Notes under the pieces: generated by a model
The model's input: only the letters and a program-made list of their open reading frames with translations
What the model was told of the DNA's origin: nothing
Databases searched by the model: none
In this document: in pieces, positions 1 to 7,902 of the stretch
Layout of the letters: the number at the start of each line of letters is the position of its first letter
Numbering within the stretch: position 1 is the first letter of the stretch
NCBI RefSeq assembly: GCF_009604385.1
Contig: NZ_WEGJ01000028.1
Location: 25,755 to 89,754 of the forward strand
Origin: Streptomyces smaragdinus
GTDB taxonomy: Bacteria > Actinomycetota > Actinomycetes > Streptomycetales > Streptomycetaceae
Reading direction: 5' to 3'
DNA length: 64,000 bases
Made by a program: the position numbers and the translations under genes

Positions 1-213
1 TCGGGCAGCGGTCCGCTCACGGCGATCGTGTGCCGGCTGGTGGCCCGGGGCCCGGCCCGGCGGCACGGGCAGGACACCGAACGCCGGCTGCGCGAGGCGG
101 CGGCGGGGTGCGGGCGGGCGCGGGTGCTGGAGCCGGTCGCGGCGGAACTGCTGCGGTACAAGGAGGTACGGGAGCAGTACGCGGTGGCCGCGGGCGGGGT
201 GGCGCGGGTCTGA
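1..213 (+). CDS. C-terminal end of a protein, probably YfjP-type GTPase (5' truncated)
   Basis: The open frame enters from the left edge and stops at TGA 211-213, giving the last 70 residues of a longer protein. The tail is charged and helical (motifs RRLREAA and ELLRYKEVREQY) and shows no membrane segment. In Streptomyces the gene just upstream of ssbB is, as far as I recall, a YfjP/dynamin-like GTPase, and this tail fits that, but no GTPase motif lies inside the window. The coding frame is credible from its third-position GC and its position; the name is inference. 119 bases separate it from ssbB. Confidence 0.5.
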   Translation, partial: SGSGPLTAIVCRLVARGPARRHGQDTERRLREAAAGCGRARVLEPVAAELLRYKEVREQYAVAAGGVARV

Positions 214-332
214 TTCACCCCCGCGGGTGGCCGGGTTGCGCACATCGCCGGCGCTGTCCACAGGGGGTCGCGGCCCGGCCCGCGCTTCGGAAACATGGTG
301 CGGGCAAGGACGACTTCGGGGGAGGACCCGCT

Positions 333-779
333 ATGAGCAGCACACAGGTGACGGTCGTGGGGAACGTGGCGACGACGCCCGACTTCCGGCTCACGCAGAA
401 CAACACCCCGGCGTGCCGCTTCCGGGTGGCGACGACCGAGCGGCGCTTCGACCAGGGCGCCGGGGGCTGGGTGGACGGGTCGACGAGCTTCTACACCGTG
501 TGGACGTACCGCGCCCTCGCGGAGCACGCCGCCTCGTCGCTGGCCATCGGCGACCCGGTGATCCTCAGCGGGAGGCTGCGGGTACGGGAGCGGGAGCACG
601 AGGGGAAGCAGTACAGCGACGCGCAGATCGACGCCGCGTCGATCGGACACGACCTGGCCCGGGGGACGTCGGCGTTCCACCGGACGACGAGGGAGACGGG
701 GGAGCGGACCCGGGGCGACGGTGCCGCGGCGGCGGACGGCGGACGCGCGGAGCCGGCGCTGAGCGGGGCGCCGGGGTGA
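333..779 (+). CDS. ssbB: Single-stranded DNA-binding protein, SsbB-type (no acidic tail)
   Basis: Encodes 148 residues. The OB fold fills about residues 1-112, with the usual start (MSSTQVTVVGNV), the TERRFD segment and the VILSGRLRVRE strand. ATG 333 follows a GGGGGAGGA ribosome site. The protein ends in a short, basic and Gly/Ala-rich tail and lacks the acidic DDDIPF-like tip that replisomal SSBs use to recruit partners. That matches the actinomycete paralogue SsbB, which in S. coelicolor is linked to chromosome segregation during sporulation, rather than the essential SsbA. The next gene encodes a wall protein, as at the S. coelicolor locus as I remember it. Confidence 0.9.
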   Translation: MSSTQVTVVGNVATTPDFRLTQNNTPACRFRVATTERRFDQGAGGWVDGSTSFYTVWTYRALAEHAASSLAIGDPVILSGRLRVREREHEGKQYSDAQIDAASIGHDLARGTSAFHRTTRETGERTRGDGAAAADGGRAEPALSGAPG

Positions 780-943
780 GCCGCGCCGGGCCCAAGTGGC
801 GGGCGGGGGCGGGGTGTTCCGTTCCGATGGGGTTCCGGGGGGTTTCTGAAGACGGTGGTGTAACAGTTCCGTCCGGATCGGCCGAGAGGCCGGGGACATT
901 CGGGGACTCAAGGGACAAGCGCTTCCCTAGGATGCGCGGATCG

Positions 944-1011
944 TCACGGCCGACGGCCGTGAGCCGATTCGCTGGCGGGAAACCCCCACGGAGCTGACCC
1001 GCCGGGAGGGG
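944..1011 (+). promoter_or_regulatory. Structured 5' leader of the thioester wall-protein gene
   Basis: The leader holds an 8-bp inverted repeat (TCACGGCC 944-951 and GGCCGTGA 955-962, 3-nt loop). A second stem pairs GGCGGG 974-979 with CCCGCC 998-1003 and ends right before the GGGAGGGG ribosome site (1004-1011), 11 nt from ATG 1023. A TAGGAT box at 928-933 could be the -10. I compared it by eye with the c-di-AMP (ydaO), TPP and cobalamin riboswitches and it does not match them, so it is only a candidate translational control element. Confidence 0.35.
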
Positions 1012-1022
1012 ATACACAACCG

Positions 1023-2423
1023 ATGATTTCCGTTACGGGGCCGCGCCGTTCCAAGCGGTCCGCTCGTTTCACCGCGGCGATCGCCGCCGCGGCCATGCTG
1101 GGCGCCGGTGCGATAGCCACCGCCGGGCCCGTCGCCGCCCAGGACGCCCCGCCCGCCGAGGCGGGCGGAGCGTCGGCGACGCTCGGCGGCCTGAAGATCT
1201 CCGACGGTGCCGTGATGACCAACGCGGACGGTTCGAAGCGGAACCTGAGCGCCGGTCTCTTCGAGATGACCACCGACAAGGGCGGCGCGCTGCAGACGTA
1301 CTGCATCGACTTCGGCCACCCGACCCAGGGCGGTGCCCAGTACCAGGAGGTGCCCTGGGCCGAGTCCTCGCTGCACAACAACCCGGACGCCGGCAAGATC
1401 CGCTGGATCCTGCAGAACTCCTACCCGCAGGTCAAGGACCTGGCCGCGCTCGCGAGCAAGGCCGGTGCGGGCAGCCTCACCGAGAAGACCGCCGCGGCGG
1501 GCACCCAGGTCGCCATCTGGCGCTTCTCGGACAAGGTGAACGTCGAGGCCAAGAACGCGGACGCCGAGAAGCTCGCGGACTACCTCGAGAAGAGCGCGCA
1601 GAGCACCGAGGAGCCCGGCGCGTCCCTGCGCCTGGAGCCCGCGGCCGTCTCCGGCAAGTCCGGTGACAAGCTCGGCCCGATCACCGTGCGCACCGACGCC
1701 GAGTCCGCGGCCGTCTCCGTCTCCCCGGAGGGCGCGGCCGCCGGCGTCAAGGTCGTCGACAAGAACGGCGCGCCGGTGACCTCCGCGGCCGACGGCGCCG
1801 AGCTCTTCCTGGACGTCCCGGCCGGGACCCCGGACGGGGCGGCGTCGGTCACCGCGCAGGCGCAGACCACGGTGCCGGTGGGCCGGGCGTTCACGGGCGT
1901 CGGGAAGTTCGCCGAGAGCCAGGTGCAGATCCTGGCCGGCTCCGAGGCCTCCACGGTCACCGCGGCGGCCTCCGCCACCTGGGCGAAGAAGGGCGCGATC
2001 CCGGCGGTCACCGCCGAGAAGAACTGCGCCGAGGGCGGCGTGGACGTGACCGCGAAGAACGAGGGCGACGAGGCGTTCAAGTTCGAGCTGGCGGGCGAGT
2101 CGTACGAGGTCCTGCCGGGTGAGTCGCGCACCGTGACGGTCCCCGTCAAGGAGGACCAGCGGTACAAGATCACCATCTCGGGCGCGAACGGCTTCCAGAA
2201 GGTCTTCGAGGGTGTCCTGGACTGCAAGACCACGGACACCACCCCGGCGCCCCAGCCCTCCCCGGCCTCGGCCGGCGGGTCGGGCGACCAGGGCGGCGAC
2301 CTCGCCGAGACCGGTGGCAGCAGCGCCACCCCGTGGATCGCGGGTATCGCGGCGGCCCTCGTGGTCGCGGGCGGCGCCGTGGTCTTCGTGGTGCGGCGCA
2401 AGGGCGGCAGCGCGAGCGCGTGA
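1023..2423 (+). CDS. Thioester (TQXA) domain surface protein with LAETG sortase anchor
   Basis: A 466-residue cell-wall protein. Residues 1-40 form a Sec signal (basic start, alanine-rich core, AxA-like GPVAAQD cleavage region). The TQXA/thioester domain follows: Cys94 in YCIDFG and Gln162 in GTQVAIW are the pair expected to form an internal Cys-Gln thioester, which in Gram-positive adhesins reacts covalently with host or matrix amines. The middle is built of Ig-like beta repeats. The C-terminus has the class E sortase signal LAETG (427-431), a hydrophobic span and a basic VVRRKGG tail. It is monocistronic and ends at a strong palindromic terminator. What it binds is unknown. Confidence 0.93.
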   Translation: MISVTGPRRSKRSARFTAAIAAAAMLGAGAIATAGPVAAQDAPPAEAGGASATLGGLKISDGAVMTNADGSKRNLSAGLFEMTTDKGGALQTYCIDFGHPTQGGAQYQEVPWAESSLHNNPDAGKIRWILQNSYPQVKDLAALASKAGAGSLTEKTAAAGTQVAIWRFSDKVNVEAKNADAEKLADYLEKSAQSTEEPGASLRLEPAAVSGKSGDKLGPITVRTDAESAAVSVSPEGAAAGVKVVDKNGAPVTSAADGAELFLDVPAGTPDGAASVTAQAQTTVPVGRAFTGVGKFAESQVQILAGSEASTVTAAASATWAKKGAIPAVTAEKNCAEGGVDVTAKNEGDEAFKFELAGESYEVLPGESRTVTVPVKEDQRYKITISGANGFQKVFEGVLDCKTTDTTPAPQPSPASAGGSGDQGGDLAETGGSSATPWIAGIAAALVVAGGAVVFVVRRKGGSASA

Positions 2424-2440
2424 GCGTGAGTAGCTGAGCG

Positions 2441-2470
2441 GGAGGCCGGACCCGTACGGGTCCGGCCTCC
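2441..2470 (+). terminator. Perfect 15-bp palindrome, transcription terminator
   Basis: GGAGGCCGGACCCGT (2441-2455) is followed at once by its exact reverse complement (2456-2470) and then TCCCTT. It lies 17 nt after the stop of the thioester protein gene. It has no long U-tract, as is common for terminators in this GC range. Confidence 0.75.
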
Positions 2471-2577
2471 TCCCTTACGGGCCGTGGGCAAAGGCGTCGC
2501 CCGGGGCCGTGGGCGGGTGCCTCGCCGAGCGGGGCGCCGCCGGGCGCCGGATAATCGAAGCGGACTGCTGCTTTCCG

Positions 2578-2595
2578 CCGGGGGACGACCCCCGG
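2578..2595. repeat. Dispersed hairpin repeat, copy 1 of 4
   Basis: Arms CCGGGGG (2578-2584) and CCCCCGG (2589-2595) with loop ACGA, followed by ACCCCCGG. The same unit recurs at 46029-46046, 62940-62958 and 63531-63549. This copy lies 33 nt upstream of the cNMP-binding protein start, so it would be in that mRNA's leader. Confidence 0.7.
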
Positions 2596-2628
2596 ACCCC
2601 CGGCCGGAGGGAAAGGGAGGCGGGTCTC

Positions 2629-3132
2629 ATGGCCGTGACGGCTCATCTGCTCGACACGCTGCCGCCCGAAAGCCGCGACCGGCTGACGGAGCTCGCGAAG
2701 GAGACAGAGTTCCCGGCGGGCACCCGGATCTTCGAGGAGGGCCGCCGGGCCGACCGGTTCTGGATCATCCGGCGCGGGAACGTCCGGCTCGACATGCGGG
2801 TCCCCGGCCGCCAGCCCGTCACGGTGGAGTCGCTGCAGTCCGGCGACCTCGTCGGCTGGTCCTGGCTCTTCCCGCCCTACACCTGGCATCTCGCGGCCCG
2901 CGCGGTCAACGACGTACAGGTGCTGGAGTTCGACGCGGACGTGGTGCGCGAGCTCTGCGAGACGGACCCGGAGTTCGGCCGCGCCGTCGTCCTGCACGTC
3001 GCCGAGGTCATCGGCAGCCGGCTGCGGGCCGCCCGCCGGCACATCCTCGAGCTGTACGGTCCCTACGGGACGGGCCGCCCCGGCGGCTCCGACGCCGACG
3101 ACGAGGGGGACGACGACGCCAACCCCAACTGA
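2629..3132 (+). CDS. Stand-alone cyclic-nucleotide-binding domain protein
   Basis: A 167-residue cytosolic protein made almost only of a Crp/cNMP-binding beta-roll (about 15-110) and the following helices. Typical segments are FPAGTRIFEEG, FWIIRRGNVRL and SGDLVGWSWLFPP. There is no helix-turn-helix after the dimer helix; the protein ends in an acidic DADDEGDDD tail. It is therefore a sensor or regulator module rather than a Crp-type DNA binder. ATG 2629 is chosen over longer in-frame options because GAAAGGGAGG sits just upstream. The ligand is unknown; the phosphate-binding loop RxPGRQPV is not a canonical cAMP signature. Confidence 0.85.
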   Translation: MAVTAHLLDTLPPESRDRLTELAKETEFPAGTRIFEEGRRADRFWIIRRGNVRLDMRVPGRQPVTVESLQSGDLVGWSWLFPPYTWHLAARAVNDVQVLEFDADVVRELCETDPEFGRAVVLHVAEVIGSRLRAARRHILELYGPYGTGRPGGSDADDEGDDDANPN

Positions 3133-3225
3133 CACACTGGGGACGAGGCGCCGCTGCCGGGGGAATAACGGTCCCCGTGACCGTGCTCACAGTGTGAGAC
3201 AAATCGTACGGAGCCTTTTCGGTTA

Positions 3226-3243
3226 TACCCCCTGGGGTAAAAT
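3226..3243 (+). promoter_or_regulatory. CsoR/CstR-type operator overlapping a -10 box
   Basis: TACCCC (3226-3231), 2-nt spacer, GGGGTA (3234-3239) is the G/C-box inverted repeat bound by CsoR-family repressors. It overlaps a good -10, TAAAAT (3238-3243), and lies 32 nt upstream of the family member at 3272, so autorepression is expected. A separate 6-bp palindrome, CTCACA-G-TGTGAG (3186-3198), lies upstream and could be another operator. Confidence 0.8.
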
Positions 3244-3271
3244 CGGGCGTACTGAACGAAGGAGGGGCCCC

Positions 3272-3547
3272 GTGCGGGTGGAAGAGGAAGCGCAGGCCGC
3301 CGTGCTGAACCGGCTGCGCCGGGCGCAGGGGCAGCTCGCCGGCGTCATCGCGATGATAGAGGCGGGCCGCGACTGCAAGGACGTCGTCACGCAGCTCGCC
3401 GCCGTCTCCCGCGCCCTGGACCGGGCCGGGTTCAAGATCGTGGCCAGCGGTATGCGCCAGTGCCTGGCCGCCGCCGAGGAGGGCGGCGCCGACGCCCCGC
3501 CGATGACCGAGGCCGAGCTGGAGAAGCTCTTCCTCGCCCTGGCCTGA
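3272..3547 (+). CDS. CsoR/CstR-family metal- or persulfide-sensing repressor
   Basis: A 91-residue all-helical DUF156 protein. GTG 3272 is selected because GGAGG (3261-3265) lies 6 nt upstream and because the resulting N-terminus fits the family. CsoR copper sensors use Cys-His-Cys; here the two cysteines are present (Cys35 in GRDCKD and Cys64 in MRQCL) but the histidine position is Gly60. A two-Cys, no-His pattern is that of CstR-like regulators, which sense reactive sulfur by forming di- or trisulfides. The gene has its own palindromic operator and faces a convergent thioredoxin gene. Sulfur or redox sensing is inferred; copper sensing is less likely. Confidence 0.88.
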   Translation: MRVEEEAQAAVLNRLRRAQGQLAGVIAMIEAGRDCKDVVTQLAAVSRALDRAGFKIVASGMRQCLAAAEEGGADAPPMTEAELEKLFLALA

Positions 3548-3615
3548 CAGCGGCCCGACCGCACCGCACCCCGGAGGGCCCGGCCCGTCGCCGGACGCGA
3601 CCCGACCGCGGCGCC

Positions 3616-4005
3616 TCAGGCCGGTGTGCCGGGCCCGCCCTGCGCCTGCCGCTGGGCCTCCGCCTCGCGGTGGACCTCCGCCATGTCCACCTCGCGCACC
3701 TTCGCGATGAGGTCCTCCAGCGCGGTCGCCGGCAGGGCGCCGGGCTGCGCGTACAGCACGACCTTCTCCCGCACGGCCATCAGCGTCGGGATCGACGTGA
3801 TCTGGAACGCCGCCGCCAGCTCCTGCTGCGCCTCGGTGTCCACCTTCCCGAACACGATGTCGCCGTGCTTCTCGGCCGCCTTCTCGAAGACCGGCGCGAA
3901 CTGCCGGCACGGCCCGCACCACGCCGCCCAGAAGTCGACCAGCGCGATGTCCGCGCCGCCCACGACCTCGTCGAAGTTGTCCTTGGTCAGCTCGACCGCT
4001 GCCAT
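3616..4005 (-). CDS. trxA: Thioredoxin
   Basis: A 129-residue cytosolic thiol-disulfide oxidoreductase with the classic active site WCGPC (Cys30, Cys33) and the cis-proline loop TSIPT. After the thioredoxin fold (about 1-108) comes a short charged, Gln-rich tail, EAEAQRQAQGG. It would be reduced by thioredoxin reductase, which is not in the window. It is transcribed alone, converging with the CsoR-like gene and diverging from ettA. The start ATG 4005 gives the normal thioredoxin N-terminus (ELTKDNFDEVV). Confidence 0.95.
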   Translation of the reverse strand: MAAVELTKDNFDEVVGGADIALVDFWAAWCGPCRQFAPVFEKAAEKHGDIVFGKVDTEAQQELAAAFQITSIPTLMAVREKVVLYAQPGALPATALEDLIAKVREVDMAEVHREAEAQRQAQGGPGTPA

Positions 4006-4188
4006 CCGCCGCCCTCTCGTCCGTCCGCCGGCCCGTCACGTACCACCATGCGTGATTTCCCCGCGGGGTGCCCGGCGGAACCCGCCGGGGCCCGCGCGCC
4101 CGCCATCTCGTTTTCGTCCGGGCACCCCGGTCGGGCAAGATGGAGTCCGACTACCCATCGTTCGACCCACACTGCCGGATGGTTTCTG

Positions 4189-5853
4189 TTGGCTGAGTAC
4201 ATTTACACCATGCGCAAGGCGCGCAAAGCGCACGGCGACAAGGTGATCCTCGACGATGTCACGCTGAGCTTCCTGCCGGGCGCGAAGATCGGTGTCGTGG
4301 GCCCGAACGGTGCCGGTAAGTCCACGGTGCTGAAGATCATGGCAGGGCTGGAGCAGCCGTCGAACGGCGACGCGTTCCTCACGCCCGGCTACACCGTCGG
4401 CATCCTGCTCCAGGAGCCCCCGCTCGACGAGTCCAAGACGGTCCTGGAGAACGTCCAGGACGGCGTCGCCGGCACCATGGGCAAGCTCAAGCGGTTCAAC
4501 GAGATCGCCGAGCAGATGGCCACCGACTACTCGGACGCCCTGCTCGACGAGATGGGCAAGCTCCAGGAGGACCTGGACCACGCCAACGCCTGGGACCTCG
4601 ACGCCCAGCTCGAGCAGGCCATGGACGCCCTGGGCTGCCCGCCCGGCGACTGGCCCGTGGTCAACCTCTCCGGCGGCGAGAAGCGCCGCGTCGCGCTCTG
4701 CAAGCTCCTCCTCGAGGCGCCCGACCTGCTCCTCCTCGACGAGCCCACCAACCATCTGGACGCCGAGTCCGTCCAGTGGCTGGAGCAGCACCTCGCCCAG
4801 TACCCGGGCACCGTCGTCGCCGTCACCCACGACCGGTACTTCCTGGACAACGTCGCGGGCTGGATCTGCGAGGTCGACCGCGGCCGGCTGCACGGCTACG
4901 AGGGCAACTACTCCAAGTACCTGGAGACCAAGGCCGCCCGCCTCAAGGTCGAGGGCCAGAAGGACGCCAAGCGCGCCAAGCGGCTCAAGGACGAGCTCGA
5001 GTGGGTCCGCTCCAACGCCAAGGGCCGCCAGGCGAAGTCCAAGGCGCGTCTGGCGCGGTACGAGGAGATGGCCGCCGAGGCCGACAAGATGCGCAAGCTG
5101 GACTTCGAGGAGATCCAGATCCCGCCGGGCCCCCGGCTGGGCAGCGTCGTCGTCGAGGTCAAGAACCTCTCCAAGGGCTTCGGCGACAAGCTCCTCATCG
5201 ACGACCTGAGCTTCACCCTGCCCCGTAACGGCATCGTCGGCATCATCGGCCCGAACGGCGCCGGCAAGACGACGCTCTTCAAGATGATCCAGGGCCTGGA
5301 GAAGCCGGACACCGGCGACATCAAGGTCGGCGAGACCGTCAAGATCTCCTACGTCGACCAGTCCCGCGAGAACATCGACCCCAAGAAGACGCTGTGGGCC
5401 GTCGTCTCCGACGAGCTGGACTACATCAACGTCGGCCAGGTCGAGATGCCGTCCCGGGCGTACGTCTCCGCCTTCGGCTTCAAGGGCCCCGACCAGCAGA
5501 AGCCGGCCGGCGTCCTGTCCGGCGGCGAGCGCAACCGCCTCAACCTGGCGCTCACCCTCAAGCAGGGCGGCAACCTGCTGCTCCTCGACGAGCCGACCAA
5601 CGACCTCGACGTCGAGACCCTCTCCAGCCTGGAGAACGCCCTGCTGGAGTTCCCCGGCGCGGCCGTGGTCATCTCCCACGACCGGTGGTTCCTGGACCGC
5701 GTGGCGACGCACATCCTCGCGTACGAGGGCGACTCCAAGTGGTTCTGGTTCGAGGGCAACTTCGAGTCGTACGAGAAGAACAAGGTCGAGCGGCTCGGCG
5801 CCGACGCCGCCCGCCCGCACCGTGCCACGTACAAGAAGCTGACGCGGGGCTGA
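4189..5853 (+). CDS. ettA: Energy-dependent translational throttle protein EttA (ABC-F)
   Basis: A 554-residue soluble ABC-F ATPase, the normal EttA length. It binds the ribosomal E site and gates entry into elongation according to ATP/ADP. Two ABC domains are visible: Walker A GPNGAGKST (38-46) with LSGGEKRR near 160, and Walker A GPNGAGKTT near 354 with LSGGERNR near 442. Both have Walker B LLLLDEPTN. Between them lies the basic arm plus coiled coil (about 240-310), the P-site tRNA interaction motif region. There are no membrane segments. The start is TTG 4189, giving the family N-terminus MAEYIYTMRK; longer frames extend into non-coding sequence. Confidence 0.95.
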   Translation: MAEYIYTMRKARKAHGDKVILDDVTLSFLPGAKIGVVGPNGAGKSTVLKIMAGLEQPSNGDAFLTPGYTVGILLQEPPLDESKTVLENVQDGVAGTMGKLKRFNEIAEQMATDYSDALLDEMGKLQEDLDHANAWDLDAQLEQAMDALGCPPGDWPVVNLSGGEKRRVALCKLLLEAPDLLLLDEPTNHLDAESVQWLEQHLAQYPGTVVAVTHDRYFLDNVAGWICEVDRGRLHGYEGNYSKYLETKAARLKVEGQKDAKRAKRLKDELEWVRSNAKGRQAKSKARLARYEEMAAEADKMRKLDFEEIQIPPGPRLGSVVVEVKNLSKGFGDKLLIDDLSFTLPRNGIVGIIGPNGAGKTTLFKMIQGLEKPDTGDIKVGETVKISYVDQSRENIDPKKTLWAVVSDELDYINVGQVEMPSRAYVSAFGFKGPDQQKPAGVLSGGERNRLNLALTLKQGGNLLLLDEPTNDLDVETLSSLENALLEFPGAAVVISHDRWFLDRVATHILAYEGDSKWFWFEGNFESYEKNKVERLGADAARPHRATYKKLTRG

Positions 5854-5857
5854 CGCG

Positions 5858-6271
5858 TTGGCCCGCCACACCTACCGGTGCCCGCTGCGCTGGGCGGACA
5901 TGGATGCCTACGGGCACGTCAACAACGTGGCCTTCCTCCGCTATCTGGAGGAGGCCCGGATCGACTTCATGTTCCGCCTGGCGCCCGGCGAGGGCGACGC
6001 GTCCTTCAAGGGCGGGTCGGTGGTCGCCCGGCACGAGATCGACTACCGGCACCAGCTCAAGCACCGCCACTCCCCGGTCGACATCGACCTGTGGGTGACG
6101 AAGATCAGGGCCGCCTCGGCGGTCCTCGCCTACGAGGTGAAGGACGACGACCTGGTGTACGCGCGGGCGTCGACCGTCATCGTGCCGTTCGACTTCAAGG
6201 CCAACCGCCCGCGGCGGCTGACGGACGAGGAGACGGCGTTCCTGGAGAAGTACCGCGAGGACGAGGCATGA
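5858..6271 (+). CDS. Acyl-CoA thioesterase, 4HBT hotdog family
   Basis: A 137-residue single-hotdog protein. The segment RWADMDAYGHVNNVAFLRYLEEAR carries the 4-hydroxybenzoyl-CoA/YbgC-type catalytic motif, in which the Asp of WADMDAYGHVNN is the expected nucleophile or general base. The TTG start (5858) lies 4 nt after the ettA stop, so the two genes are probably co-transcribed. The physiological acyl-CoA is not evident. The gene overlaps the next one by ATGA, pointing to translational coupling. Confidence 0.9.
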   Translation: MARHTYRCPLRWADMDAYGHVNNVAFLRYLEEARIDFMFRLAPGEGDASFKGGSVVARHEIDYRHQLKHRHSPVDIDLWVTKIRAASAVLAYEVKDDDLVYARASTVIVPFDFKANRPRRLTDEETAFLEKYREDEA

Positions 6272-6912
6272 GCCTGACCCTCGCCGGCCCGCAGGAGGGG
6301 GCGGCCCTCGCCGCCCTCCTGACCCGGCTGCTGCGCTACGACCGGGCCGCCGCCGTCCGGCTCCAGGCGTCCGGCGACGCGCTCGCCGTGTTCGGCCGGG
6401 CCCCGGCGCTGGACGCCGTCGTCGTGCGCACCGCCCGGCTGGCGACCCCCGCCGAGCTGGACGTCACCGTCTCGGCCGGCGAGCTGCTGGAGTCCGTGAC
6501 CGGCGCGGAGGCCACCGTCCCCGCCCCCGTCACCGGCCCCGCCTGGACCGGCCTGCTCCCGCCCCGTACCGGATGGCAGCCGCATGCCGGGCTGCCGACC
6601 GCGGCGGAGCTGCACGGGGCGGTCGGCGCGGCGGTCAAGGAGTTCAGGGCCCGCGTCGAGGGGCTGCCCCAGGACGGGCGCACCCGGGCCGAGCTCGACC
6701 GGATCGGCGCCGACATCTGGGGCCGCACCCTGGGCGAGACCCCGCTGCCGCTGCGCGCCGCCCACGCCGCGCACGTCTTCGGCCTGCTGCGCCCGGACGC
6801 CGGCGCGGCGCTCGTCACGGCCGGCGCCTGGCTGCGGCTGCGCACCCCGTACGGCTCGGTCGCGGTTCGCCGCAGCGGCGGGCTGCCGGGGCTGGGGGTC
6901 ACGCCCGTCTAG
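6268..6912 (+). CDS. Conserved hypothetical protein
   Basis: Encodes 214 residues, soluble, with no signal peptide or membrane span. It is Ala/Leu/Arg-rich, with a Pro-containing loop near 95-105 (TGLLPPRTGW) and a central helical part (AELHGAVGAAVKEFRARVEGL). I recognise no domain. Its ATG overlaps the thioesterase stop (ATGA, 6268-6271), so it is the third gene of the ettA-thioesterase unit. Its TAG stop interlocks with the stop codon of the convergent ABC ATPase gene (6909-6912). Confidence 0.75.
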   Translation: MSLTLAGPQEGAALAALLTRLLRYDRAAAVRLQASGDALAVFGRAPALDAVVVRTARLATPAELDVTVSAGELLESVTGAEATVPAPVTGPAWTGLLPPRTGWQPHAGLPTAAELHGAVGAAVKEFRARVEGLPQDGRTRAELDRIGADIWGRTLGETPLPLRAAHAAHVFGLLRPDAGAALVTAGAWLRLRTPYGSVAVRRSGGLPGLGVTPV

Positions 6913-7880
6913 CGGTCCCGGGCCTGCTCGTCCGCCGAGTGGTCCGGCCACACGCCGATGTGGTCCTGCTCCAGCTCCAGCAGCACCCGGTGCCGGATGT
7001 CCAGGGCGTCGGTGTACGACCGGGGCAGCTGCAGCCGCCCGGAGCGGTCCACCACCGAGAACTCCCGGGCCACGACCGACTCCCGCCCGTGCTCGTCGAT
7101 CTCCGTGCGGCGCAGCACCTCCGTCGCCGTGCGGCCGTCGCGGATGGCGACCGTGCGGCGTACCTCCGAGGCCACCGACTGGTCGTGCGTGACGATCACG
7201 ATGGTCGTGCCCAGCTCCTCGTTCGCCGTACGGAAGGCCGCGAAGATCTGCTCCGCGGTGGCCGAGTCCAGCTCACCGGTGGGCTCGTCCGCCAGCACCA
7301 CCTCCGGCCGGTTGGCCAGCGCCACGGCGATCGCGACCCGCTGCTGCTGACCGCCGGACAGCGCCCCCGGCCGCCGGTCGCGGCAGTCGGCGAGGTCCAT
7401 CAGCTCCAGCAGCTCCTCCGCCCGCTCCACCCGGACCCGGCGGCGGCTGCGGGCGCCCGAGAGCTGCATGGGCAGCATCACGTTCTGCAGGGCCGTCAGA
7501 TACGGCAGCAGATTGCGCGCCGTCTGCTGCCAGACGAAGCCCACGGTCTCGCGCCGGTAGCGCAGCCGCTGCGCGGCGTCCATGGTCAGCAGGTTGTTCC
7601 CGCCCACCGACGCCTGTCCGGCGGACGGGACGTCGAGTCCGGCGAGGATGTTCAGCAGCGTGGACTTGCCGCTGCCGGACGCGCCGACGAGGGCCATCAG
7701 CTCGCCCTCGGCGACCAGCAGGTCCAGGCCCTGCAGCGCCTGGACCTCCACGCCGTCGGCGGTGAAGATCCGGACGACCTGGTCGCAGGCGATGAGGGCG
7801 TCGTGCCCGAAGCCGGCGCGCGACGTGCGGTCGGCGGCCTGGCGCTCGAGTTCGGCGAGGGATGTGGTCGTCGAGGTCAC
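6909..7880 (-). CDS. ABC transporter ATPase (MacB/LolD type) with AbrB-like C-terminal tail
   Basis: A 323-residue ATP-binding subunit that pairs with the two FtsX-type permeases just upstream. Walker A is GASGSGKST (66-74), the signature is LSGGQQQR, Walker B is VVLADEPTGELD, and the H-loop is IVTHD. After the nucleotide-binding domain an extra segment of about 60 residues contains REFSVVDRSGRLQLPRSYTDAL, resembling a SpoVT/AbrB swapped-hairpin fold. In this position it may be a dimerisation or regulatory domain. It is the last gene of the exporter operon, 22 nt after the first permease. Confidence 0.9.
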   Translation of the reverse strand: MTSTTTSLAELERQAADRTSRAGFGHDALIACDQVVRIFTADGVEVQALQGLDLLVAEGELMALVGASGSGKSTLLNILAGLDVPSAGQASVGGNNLLTMDAAQRLRYRRETVGFVWQQTARNLLPYLTALQNVMLPMQLSGARSRRRVRVERAEELLELMDLADCRDRRPGALSGGQQQRVAIAVALANRPEVVLADEPTGELDSATAEQIFAAFRTANEELGTTIVIVTHDQSVASEVRRTVAIRDGRTATEVLRRTEIDEHGRESVVAREFSVVDRSGRLQLPRSYTDALDIRHRVLLELEQDHIGVWPDHSADEQARDR

Positions 7881-7902
7881 GCGCGGGATCCTTTCGTGAG
7901 GC

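Noticed and set aside
254..262. DnaA-box-like CTGTCCACA upstream of ssbB
   Set aside because: One isolated site with a mismatch at the first base; no cluster, so no origin or DnaA control can be claimed.
944..1011. Known riboswitch upstream of the thioester wall protein
   Set aside because: Compared by eye with c-di-AMP, TPP and cobalamin consensus elements; conserved cores are absent.
4036..5871. 611-codon minus-strand frame opposite ettA
   Set aside because: Composition of a shadow frame; ettA on the plus strand has all ABC-F motifs and normal length.
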